Assembly: GCA_024734555.1 (NCBI GenBank)
Contig: JANPWX010019792.1
Span: forward strand, 693,531-757,530
Source of the DNA: Trochalopteron elliotii
Taxonomy: Eukaryota; Chordata; Aves; Passeriformes; Leiothrichidae
Length of the DNA stretch: 64,000 bases
Reading direction: 5' to 3'
Part shown: piece after piece, positions 27,201 to 39,200 of the stretch
Layout of the letters: each line of letters opens with the position of its first letter
Position numbering within the stretch: the stretch's first letter is position 1
Program-made: the position numbers and the translations under genes
Notes under the pieces: generated by a model
Databases searched by the model: none
What the model was told of the DNA's origin: nothing
What the model saw: only the letters and a program-made list of their open reading frames with translations

Positions 27201-30200
27201 AACATCAAGAGTTTTGTACTGGTTATGGTAGTAGCAGTGCCAACAATAATGCACATCCAGCTATGCCATTACACAGTGTCTGTGTAAGCAGACATGCTTG
27301 ACAGCCTTTTCAGCTACATCCCACCTCAGGTCTGCCTGCTCCACACTGTGGGTCCCTTGGGTCCCAGCCAGCTGTGCCTGGAGCACTGACCCTCAGCCCT
27401 TCCCAGGCTGCAAAGCTCAGGGAGCAGGGGAGGCTGTGTGTGAACCTGCTGTTCCAGATGGCTGCCCCATGCCAGCAGAACTACAGGGTCTGGTCCTGGC
27501 AGTAGGAGCCACCAGCACCTCCCAGAACCATGCCAGAATGCAGTCACCCCCTTGTCTTCCAAGGGTCCCTGAAAGAATTCCATACTTATTTTCATATGCC
27601 TAGCTGCAAATAATGTGGCCTGAGCCACATAAAATCATATTTGTGCTCTCTGAGGCATATTTGCAGAGAGATTAGGTGCAGAAAGAGAGAATGGTGGCTG
27701 TTCACAGGAAGCAAAGGGCACCTCTGCCTGATTTCTGACAGCAGCATAGTTGCATGTACTTGCACATGTAGTGAGGGACTTGCTTTTACCCTATAAAAGT
27801 TAAGAGTTTTTCTACTATAAATTAAAGCAATACTTAAAATTTTTGTTTTTCTACCTTCATGTGCAGAAACAGTTCAACATGCACTGAAGTTTCATCAAGA
27901 ACAAATAGTAAACAGCTCTTCAAAAATTTAATGAGTCATCCTGAAGAAATCTGAACTCAAAAGAACCACTGACATTTCTTCTCATCTTCTGACAAAGGGC
28001 ACTCTCCGTTTTGGAAACAAGACCTCCCTCAACAAAAACCTTGCCTCTGTGCAATACAAACTGCTCAAAAGCACTGTCCAAAGGGCATTTTGAATCTGCT
28101 CATCTGCAAAGCTCAACAACTCTGGAAGTATTGGGGAAAAAAAAAAAGTTAGCAAACTCCTCTCTGTCTGCTGTGTTGCACACAGTCTTCCTTCCCTTAG
28201 TGGGGCAGGGCAGCATCCACAGACCTCACATCTCCACTTTTCCTTTGTGTAAGGCCATGTGTCCACGTGTACAACTGAGAAAAGGCTGCCTGCAGGAGAC
28301 AGCAGTATTTCAGCTGTAACAAAATGGAGGGATCAGTCCCTGGCACACTTCCCCTCCCCGTAGACTGGATGCACTGATCTGCCTCCATTCAACACTTCTT
28401 CCAGGGGTTTCCTCCATTCCTTAAAAAAACAACTCACCTAAAATCCCTAGATGCAATGAATTATTACTACTATTATTATTAGTGTGTGGTAGCTGGCTAG
28501 CAAGAGACATGTTTTATAATCTTATTACCCACACCAAGTCTATGAACCACAGTTCAACCAACAGCCAGAGGCTTGGCTCTGCAAAGAATATGCTGTGTAT
28601 TAACCACTGAAGAAAATCTGAAAGCTTTTGGTTTTGTTTTATTAATCTGTTTAGAATCCACACCACAGTAAATATGAGCCATAAGGTTTCCTTTTTATAG
28701 TGCTTAGCAATCCTATTTTACAGTAACAATAAAAAAACAACCAGCTGTAAAAATTCTTGACCTTAGTGCTGCATTAAAAAGAGGGCTTAGGAGACCTCAT
28801 GAGAAGGGACACATTAACTCCTGCAGTTCTGCAGAATCCTTGCAGGTTTTTGGGTGCCGAAAAGGGAGATCAAGACAGCCTTGGGGAGGAATATTCAGAT
28901 TGTTTTCAATGTGTGGCAGTTCAGCTTTCCAAATGTTACAGTGAGGTACCAGGTTTGGGATGCTGTCCTAGATCCTGTCCAGGGGGAATGCTGGGATCAT
29001 GCAGGGATCACAGGGTGAGAATGCCTGGCCTTCTGGTGTCTCCTGGCTGCCTTGCCCCTTCCACCTCCTCCAAGAAAGCTGAGACAGGCATGACCTGGGA
29101 CAGCCACACAAACCACTCTGGTCTGCATCACTGCAGGCTACATGCCAAAAAAACAAGCCATATTTTAGGTGAGCAAGAGCTGCAGAAGGGAAGGACATGC
29201 AATACTCTTTGCAGAGGGCAATTTGAGCACCTCAGCTGCTTCCCTTACAGCCACCCACTGCTTGTGCCCTGCTCCAGCTGCAGGATTCACCAAATACCTC
29301 ACAGATTTTAGTGGGAGACACATATCACTGGAGCAGTAGTTGGCCTGTGCAACATTTTACAGGTTCCCCTAAACTGTACAACACAGCACACACTCAGTAA
29401 TGTTTTAAAAGATGTACTGCAAGCAATGGTGGGGTGCTTACAGTTCATGAATAAATATGGCCTGATTGGAAGGCCATGAGTGCATTGGAAGCTCTTTCCC
29501 TGTGCCTTGAAAAGCCACTGTGAGGAACTGAGAGGCAGCTGCAGTTTGCCCCTGCACAGATGAGCTGGAAACAGAACTTGCTCATCACTGAGCAAAATGG
29601 TCAGTGCAGCCCTCCTGCTATGTCCAACAGTGACAGAATACGTAGCAAAATCCAGGGAAAACATGAGGAAAATGCTCTTGCATCAGACCATTCCTGTAAA
29701 AAACCTTTCTCAACAGCTGGTGGAGAGTATATAGAGCCCAGTTCCTCTTCCCAAGACTCTGGCAGCCTCTGCATAATCTCTACATACCTTCCTCATAGAG
29801 AAAAAACTGAGGAGAGAAGGTGGCCACACCAGAAACAGGAAGGTGTTAAAGCAGGCACCAAGTGGTGACTCACCCCTCTAGCCTCAGAGGTTAGAAAATG
29901 GTCCTGCTCTTCCCACATACTTATTTAGCTGAAACATCACCTGTGTAATTTGTTTATTTGCAGAAGCTGCCACACACAATCTCCTTGTGAGCACACCAGT
30001 GTTATTTTAGCAGTATCTTCACACTTTGCAGTTGGTCCTGACTATGGGGCTTGTTTCCAAGAAAGACAAACAGGAGGAGGTCATGGATGCTACTCCTGGG
30101 TGACAAAGGCTGAAAAAATTTCAAAGCAACACAGAAGATCAAGGTGCAATCCTTCAGCTCTGACACTGGTGTGCCATATGATCTTGGCCAAATCACTTCA

Positions 30201-33200
30201 CCCAGGATTTCCATCCTTTTATTTCACTCATGACTCAACAACGAATTTACCAAACTCAGTAATTATGGCAACACCAGAGCAACTTAGAAGTTCAACACAG
30301 CCTCCTCCTCCTGTCTTGATCTTAAAGTCAATTTTAGTGGGAATAAAACTGCATTTGTGCCATTGCTTGCAAATAACAGAATTCACAGGTTGGTTTTTGG
30401 CACGGGCAATAAGGCAATGAAATGGAAATTCAGGCAACAGTAATGTCCCCTCTGTCACCTGTGAGCTGTGTGACTGTGGCAAGTTATTTAACACTTCCCT
30501 GCCTCAGTTTCTGCAATTATAAACCAGGTTTCCTGCAACTCTCCCACCCTGCAATATCACTGCCCATGTGCTGACCCCTCACAACTACTGCTGCACTCAT
30601 GCTGCCCAAGGTGTTTCATTCCTAAAACCAGCTAAGCATGTTTTCCAGCACCAGGAAAAAATGAGTCTATGATACCCTGCCTTGACTTACTTTGATTCTA
30701 GCACAGAAAATACAAGACACATCTATATCTGTCCCCCCTTGATAGACAAACTTAATTAACCTTTGCTATTCTGTTCCAACCTATTCTTTTAGACAAAGGC
30801 AGTGACCCATAAACAATATGTTACCATCAGAATCTCAACTGCAGTGACACCTAGAGATATAGCCCTATCAGCAGTATTGGAAAATAAACCACTTAGATTA
30901 GCTCCTCCAAGAAATATGGATTGCATTCATGTCACACATGAGCTGTCAGAAACATTAGGATACTTTTAGCATAAATCTGTAGTGTGAAGGGTATGTTATG
31001 AATACAGTATATAATTCACTGCTTACACATAAAATTGGGACTGTCTTGGGTGACTTGCACAATGTGTATATATTTACACACACATGCACACATTTTACAC
31101 TGACTTCTGGAAAGTAAGACTGCAATTTCTGTAAGAGAGACAGGTTTTTTGGAGGAAAAACTGGGCCAGAAAGCAGAAGCAGGTGGCAGAAGTTGGAAAG
31201 AGCCATCTTTCTTTACTAGCAAGTGGCTATTCTTCAAACTCCTAGCTGTCCTATCACAGCCACATTCTTCTGGATTTAGTAAAAGAGAATTTTTCCAAGC
31301 TCAGTACTTCTAAGAAATCCTTTAAAAAGTTTCCTCCATCAGCAATACCAAATATTTCATTTCCAGACGATAAATGTAAATCCCACATTAGAAAATAAGT
31401 CAGAATTTCCCAGTTTATCACAAGTATTTATTTTTGCTCTGAAGTGGTGTAAGGAAAGAACAAGAAAGTTGAGGTTCTGAAAGTGAGAATACTGGTTTGC
31501 CAAGAGAGAAGAGGAAGAGGAAGAGAGGGGAGGGGAGGGGAGGAGAGGAGAGAGGAGAGAGGAGAGAGGAGAGAGGAGAGAGGAGAGAGGAAGAGAAGAA
31601 TGAAATTCTGAATTCTGAAATGTGTCCAAAACCTCCACACCAACCTTAACCTTTCCCAGGAGCAGGATCCCTGGAGCTACCAGAATACCAAAGAAAAAGC
31701 AGACAGTGGTCCCCAGGTGTGGGGGCACATTCTGCATCTTGATGATTTTTAATGATTTAGCTGTGTGAACCAGGAGTTTTAACATTTTTGGGGATGATGT
31801 TGACTCACAATGAGTCCAGATTAGACTTGTGCTGTGGATCACACACCAGCAATTTGTGAGCTTAAAAAATCAAGTCTGATTAGATTCAGGTGTGTCCATC
31901 AAGGTTTTACTTTTGCTTTGACAGGAAAGACTGCTATCACCCCATCTTCTCCTACTGCAGTGAGACCAGTTTCAGAAGCACCAACTCCCAAGTACACCAA
32001 CCCACTTATGCTGGCAAACTGATTTTTCTGTTAATTGGATGGAATGCACACAAATTCCTGTTGTAAGGAGTCATTACAAGAGCTTCAAGGGAGACTCCAG
32101 ATTCTCACACAGGACTGGAGTGAAAGGAGAGGTACAGTAACCAAGAAATCTGCTACATTTCCTACCAACCTAGGCTTGTCTCTTCCTCAGGTGCAACACC
32201 AGACATATCTGATTATCTGCCTTAGAGCTGCAGGAGCAGCAGAATATAAATGACCAAAGGAGTCTCAGGCAAAACAATAATCTTCATTACACTTATCAAA
32301 TCATGATGGATACAGCTTCTGGTGTGACTGTATATAGATGAGGAAAACCTACAGAGAAATATATAAAATATTTGCACCTTTATGAATCCACTCGAGCAGG
32401 CCAGCCTCTGCAAAGAACAAAGACTAATGAAATCTGACATTAATCTACATTAAAGATTCAGTGATTCAGTTTATTTGCCAATGCTCAATGATGCATTAAT
32501 CCTCATCTCATCCCACGCACACTCACATGTTTCCTCCCTGGCTATTCTCTCCCCTGCTCCCTAAATTCTGAACCAGCAGACAGCTGGGCTGCTCAAGGCC
32601 TTGTCTGTGTCCAGAAGTTAGCTTTCCTTACATATGCAATTCTCCCTGTGTGGTTAATGTAGGATCTCTGAGCCTTCACCAAGTGAGCCTGGAACAGCCA
32701 GGTGTCTTGCCCACCCAGCTTAAACTAGAATGCCTTCCAGTGAGCACACTGGTGACTTCTGCCATCAAAGAAACCCTCCTGTGAGCTCACACCTTAGCAA
32801 GTTGCCCTAATTTGGTTACAGCAGGCACTGCCCAGCTGTGATTCTGGCAAAGAAACTAAGATCAAAAACTTTGATCAAAACAGTTATAGCAATACAAGTC
32901 AGATGAGAAGATGCACTCCTACTGGAGTCTGATTTAAGAAAGCCTGTACAAGTAAAAAAATAAATTCAGTCAGTACAAGCAGCCCAGCAGAAGTTCCTGT
33001 GTACAGCTACGTGTTTCCTCTGAGGAGGACAAGCATGCACAGGTTTGCCAGCAAAAAAAAAAAAAAAAAACAAAAACAAAACCAAAAAAAAAACAAAAAC
33101 AAAAACAAAAACAAACCAAAAAAAAACCCCAAACTCCTGAAGGTATAAGCAAGGTCTGATTCCTCTTTGAGGATCATGTTTTGAATGAAACTCTCCTTTA

Positions 33201-36200
33201 ATTCCTTACTGTGCTTGACAGAAAAGCTCATTAGTTATCCATCCTTCATTTAATGCTATTTCTGTGATCTTCCCTTGCTGGTAACCCACATGAGCAGAAT
33301 CAATATTTAACCATGGTGCAGCAACTGAGACCTTGTTCCCCTTATAACAAACCATCCTCTGTGCCACACAGGGTTTTACAACCTCAGCATCACTGCAGCC
33401 ACTGCTGTCAAATGTTTCCTAGCCTCTCACTAAAACTTTTTATGATTATTTGTGCAATGTTATGCTCTTGTAAGAGTATGCAAACCCTGTGACTCAGAAC
33501 TCTTCCAGCAATAACAAACCTACTTGTTTGATCAGTCTGGGAAGAAGCTTGTAAGTTATAGAACATTGACCTTGAACTATACCCTGCCCTACTGCAGAGA
33601 GGTGGGTCCTGGTTTTAGGACATTTAGAAGCTGGGGAGACATCAATTCTGCAGGCAAAAAGCAGCACCTTCATTCTCTCTGCTCAGACAGCTAACCAAAA
33701 CAGCACTGAGGGATAAAAGGTCTGCTCTGGAGAAATTAACATCTTAGATGTGACAGATAATTAAATTCACATAAAAGTGAATGGAATCATGTGATATATC
33801 CCAAAAGAGCCATCCACAGCTTTGAGCCTGCAGGTGGAAGGAAAACTGTCCTTTCTGACGACAACCATGTTGTTTTTTCCTTACTTACATCTTCAAGATC
33901 TCACTAATTTGAATGGCACTTAAGCAGAAGTTAGTTTCTGCAGGGCCTGAAGAGAAGAATTCTGGAAACTCTGCAGTTGTTTTTATTTATTTAAGGGGTA
34001 TCAAAGGTTCCACAAGGGTGATCTCACAAGTGAGACACAGATTCTCTAAGCCAAGACTTTTTATATAAACTACAGTACACGACAGAAGAACCATGGGGGA
34101 CACCCCATCTTCACTCCAAGGTTTAACATGTTTTATTTTTCACATACTCACGTATGCTCTTCCTCAAATACTCTGTTCTAGATGAAGTGTAGGACTAGCA
34201 GCCTTACAGAACATTATTTTCACAAGGCAAACGTTGCCACCCTTCATTTGTGTTGTGATGGTGTCTCCATGTACCAGCAAGCTAAGTGCAGCAGATTCTT
34301 GAGAAGTAACCTTCTATCTGAAATATTCTGCTGTACTAGGCTAACTCAATCAACCAAAATGGAAGAGTTGAAAAAGCACTTGGCACCTCACCCCATCACC
34401 ATGCACAAAATTCTGTAACTCAACTGGATTTTCCCCTTGGCCTGGTGATTGAATTGATCAGCTGGAGATGATGCCACCAGCTGGAAAGGTGTATCTTCAT
34501 GTATCAACACACTGAGAGAAGAAAGCTCTCGAGCCATGGGCTTGCACAGCAGAGAGCTCTTTATCCCATACACTCCTGGCAGAAAAAGAGACATGGAACA
34601 GTGATAAATGTTACAGTAATTGTAATCACCCTGGCGTTAGTTTCAGCTCCTCAGTATCAAAAAATGAAAACATTTTGGAGCTGGTCCCTGTGCCAGAGAG
34701 ACCTGGCTAGAGAAACTCTGTGTCAGCAAACAGGATGACCTATCTGTTCACTTACAGAAGGAGGTTTTGGTGGACATTTCATTGTTGAGTGGTTTCACAA
34801 CACAGCCTCTAAAGAGGTCTGCCCTCTCCTGTCCTTACACAAGGGACACAGGCATACACAGACTTGGAGAGTACAGCCTTACCAGTTCAGTCTCAGACAG
34901 GAAAAGCATCTCTGCAGTCCAAAACCAAACAGTCCCAGAGTCACTGAAATGTTTCCACTTTGCCAAGAATCCCCCCACATTGCTAGATTTCTCCTTTTTT
35001 CCACCTTCTGACTGGTACTGAGTTGGAGGCTACAATTATCAAGTCCTAGCATGAGAGGGCTTGATTTGCTTTATATCCTAACGAAGTACAAGGAGCTTAC
35101 ACCCCTCAGGTACTGCACATAACCTGAATTACACAAGTCAAAATCACAAGCTCTGGAGCTGCCATTGCCAGAACACACAACTAGCAATACCCAACATCAC
35201 ATTTAACTGACTGCAACCAAACTGCTGCACAGCAGCATGGTCTCCTGGGTCACCCCAGCACCTCAGATGTGAAACACAGGAAAAAAACCATGTTTCTGAA
35301 GAGCAAAGCCTCCCAGAAATTACACCTGAGGCTCTCAGGATGTTATGCTGGGCAACTGAGTTGGACTTTTATCTGGAAAAAAAAAAGATTCATAATCTAC
35401 TGTCATATAATAGGGAAGATAAAACCAACTTAGCACCCTTCGTGCTTGTGGCAATTTATCCATACCATTACCACCATCCAGCTATGTAATTGCTTTTGTT
35501 GTGCTGCACTGCAAGCACCCATTTTGTCTAACTTCCTTAAAATGGGTCCCAATGCCACCCTGGGATACGATTATTCTGGTTTTGCACTGCCATGAAACCA
35601 GCAAAGAGGAGACCATACCTGCCACTGTTTTCCTGACTGGCTTGGCATGTATGTGGCTGGGAGACTTCGAAGGCTGTTCTTCATGGCTGACCCCACAATC
35701 GTGCCCCCTGTCTCACTTGAGGAAGGCTCACTGGCCACTGCCATCTGGTACTGGGAGTAATTGTACAGGTTGTTGTAACAAGGATACAGGGAGGGCTGGT
35801 AAAAACTGCTGTAGTAGGCGGAGTCCACGACCAACTCAGACGTGCTCTCCAAGGGCCCTCTGCTGGGGATGGAAGGGATGTCCTGAATGAGCATCCGCCC
35901 CTCTGGAAAAGAAAAAGAAAAGACATTATCTTTCACCTTCTAATGAGCTACTACTCCTCCCAAAGGCCGGACAGAGAGTGGAAAATTCAGCTTGAAAGCA
36001 AAACACGGCTGAGTGTTGGTGGAAACTCAAGTGGACCAGCAGCTACTCAGAGTCCAAGACTGTCACCTACACACATCACAGACTGCAAAACAGCAGACAA
36101 AACCAAGTGCAGGTTAAGACAATGCTCTGAATCCTCAATTAGTATCAGCTGATGAGGATAATGATTTACATCACCTGACTTTGCAGTCCCCTACTATTTT

Positions 36201-39200
36201 TTAACCTGTAACAGTGTGCCAAGTCCCTTGTAACTCTCTAGAAGCAGAAAGGATCTAGCTACAGAATGACTCCCAAAGGTGAGAGAACACTTTCTGAACA
36301 TGCCTCTAGGAAGGGCAAACACCCACAAGACAAGAGAAGATGCAGTAGGGAAAGTACCACAGGAACAGGCAAGGTCTCTCAGAAACCCACACGCTACCTG
36401 TGAGCAGTAAGGTCCTCAATCCTTGCTGAGTCTTCACATCCAAATTTATCTCCTGTACAGGGCAGAGCAAGATCCCCCACCACTGGCAAAAGTGGAGGAG
36501 GAGAAAGGTATTGCTCATGACTTGCTGCATCCACTCTGAGTGCCTCCAGACCAGGGCTTAGCTGGCTGCACTCCCCACAGGCAAGGTCTGCCTCCCTGTT
36601 CATTCCCTAAGATGGGGATGCTTCTCATCCCCCACTCCACTGTCAACCAGTGCCTTGCAATATTTGCAAAAATGAAAAATAGAAGGTGCTTGTTGGTATT
36701 ATTGCACACCCAAGCTCTCTCTCCTTCCTGGCATCAGTTACATTGCTAAGCCAGACACAACAAAAACCTGCCACAATCTTGTATCTACATTTAAAGGGAA
36801 AAAAATCAAACATCCAAATCCCTCCATATCTGCAGCTCTGGCTCTAGTTTGCATGTCTGTGACCCTGCCTTGTACCAGTTCTCTGTAAGGAGGTCCTCTT
36901 CTCCCCATGATGTTGTCCAACTGTCTCGTGGAGAAAAAAACAATGTGGCTTAAAGCATATGGACGAGCTGCCAAGAGCTATTGAAGCAGCATGGGCAATA
37001 GGCATACAGGAAATAACAGCCCTAGGAGACATTTCAGGCAGGCCTAGTTTGTTCTGGATCTTCCTCTTGGGTGTATCTGTATCTTGGTTACTTACCTGTA
37101 GAAGGAATATGGTGGCATACTAGCCTGTCAGTCATGTAAACAAGGTCCACAGTCCTATGCATTAGCTGCATACTAGATCCAATCATCAGTTTTACCCAAT
37201 TATTGCTATTTACAATGCAATTCTGTTTCACTTCTTCAGCTATAATGAAAGCTTTCTGCAATCATGGATCATCTCCTTCCAGGTCACCAAATTACACAGT
37301 GCCCCCATTCAGTTCTTGCTGACATTCTGTTGACATCAGTGAACTATTTATTAGCAAAGACTGCTTTATGCCTCCTGCACCTGATTTTTCAGGTGAACCA
37401 AGTCAGCTGGCCTTGTTTATCTGGAGTATTCTCAAATTTGCACACAAAACAGAAGTGCCTGCAATGCCACAGACGACTTTACATAGTTTCTGCACTCTCT
37501 TTTTCTTTTTTTTTTTTATTGTTATTATTCTCTTTCTGGGCAAGACTCTCAGATCCTTTTTGTCTGCATCTGATAACATCAGAACTCAGATCACAGGCAC
37601 AGCACAAGTTTGACTTCCCTCCCCAAATCTACCTCTCAAATAAAGCTGCATTCCAATTTCTCCACTTTAAATATTGCAAAGTAGAAATCAAAAGGAAACT
37701 CCCCCAACACATTCCTTGCTGGGATGCAGATTCCACATGACAGAGACATGCAACACAGTCACCTGCTGAACTCCTCACAAGGCTACATTAGGCTGCACAA
37801 ATGTGTGATTTCTTCTAAAATCTCTGCATTGTCTTTCAATTTACAGTGCACCATCAGAACGGCTACTGCTCCCCATTAAAAATATTAATGCCAGGAAGAT
37901 GAGATCTTTTTACACCTACATGACCTGGATGAGGGGATCAAGATTATCCTCAGTTGGTTCACAGACAACACTGTGAGTGTTGATCTCACTGTTATAGGGG
38001 AGTGTTGATCTGCTGGAGGGCAGGAGGGCTCCATGGAGGGATCTGGATCATGGGCTGAGGCCAATGGTGGGAGGTCCAACAAGGCCCAGGGCTGGTCCTG
38101 CCCTTGGCTCACAACAGCCCCAGGCAGGGCCACAGGCTGGGGCAGAGTGTGTGGAAAGCTGCCCACAGGAAAAGGAGCTGGGGGTGCTGGTGACAGTGAC
38201 TGGACAGGAGACAGCAGTGCCCAGGTGGCCAAGAAGGCCAAAGGCATCCTGGCCTGGACCAGCAATGGTGTGGCCAGCAGGGCCAGGGCAGGGATTGTCC
38301 CCCTGTGCTGGGCACTGGTGAGGCCACACCTCAAACCCTGTGTTCAGTTTTGTGTCCCTCACTCCAAGAAAGACATTGCAGTGCTGGAGGGAGACCAGAG
38401 AAGGGCAATGGAGCAGAGAAAGGTCTGGAACACAAGTCCTATGAGGAGTGACTGGGGGAGCTGGGGTTGTTTAGGCTGGAGAAAAGGAGGCTCAGGGGAC
38501 CTCATCGCTCTCTACAACCACCTGAAAGTAGGCTGTAGCCAGGTGGGGTTTGAACTCTTCTCCCAGGTACAAAGTGGCAGAATGACAGGAGACTCAAGTT
38601 ATGTCAGTGAAGGTTCAGGTTGGCCATCAGAATGAACTTTACAGAGAGGGTTGTTAAGCACTGGAATGGGCTGCCCAGGGAGGTGAAGAACCACCATCCC
38701 TGGAGGGTTTCAAAGAGTGACTGGATGTGGCACTCAGTGCTATGGTCAAGTTGACAAAGACAGTGATAGGTCAAAGACTGGACTCAATGGTCTTAACAAG
38801 TCTTTTCCAATCTAAATGATTCTGTGATTCTGAATCTCTAATACACAGGCGAGATCAGTGACCCCAGGTGCCAACAGCTAAAAGGAAGAGGGGGAGAAAG
38901 CAGCAGGTTTTGCTGCAGCTTCTGGAAAGGCACTACACTTCCTACACCATGGGAAAAGATGGACTAGCCTACAACAGAAACCCACCTGCTACCCACTAAA
39001 TCACACAAGCATTCCTGATATTCCCGATGCCTCTGTGACATTTTAGTGCCTGTAAGTGCTACAGTTCCCTCTTGAAAAGCTGCAGTGACAGTATTCTGCT
39101 GGATTAAGAGGGAGGAAAAAACAAAACTCTTTTTGATCCTTCTTTTCTCTATCTCCTATCTGTGGTTTGGGCTGCCATCATCTGGCACCAGTGGTGCAAA

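Larger units (their letters stand above)
26221..35618 (-). other. DMRT1: DMRT1 intron 3 (9.4 kb)
   Basis: It runs from the GTATGG donor to the CCTGACAG acceptor. It holds two faint MIR-like SINE remnants (30155-30230 and 30455-30535), a 99-nt purine tract (31502-31600) and an A-rich CAAAAA repeat (33053-33126). I see no gene in it. Confidence 0.9.

Noticed and set aside
28799..29311. Open frame of 170 residues on the plus strand in intron 4/3 region
   Set aside because: No recognisable domain, no start or splice context, no codon bias; length is compatible with chance in 64 kb.
31357..31842. Open frame of 161 residues on the minus strand
   Set aside because: It is carried by the purine/pyrimidine tract, giving Ser/Leu/Pro runs; not a gene.
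38033..38635. Open frame of 200 residues on the plus strand
   Set aside because: It is a degraded CR1 reverse transcriptase end, not a host gene.
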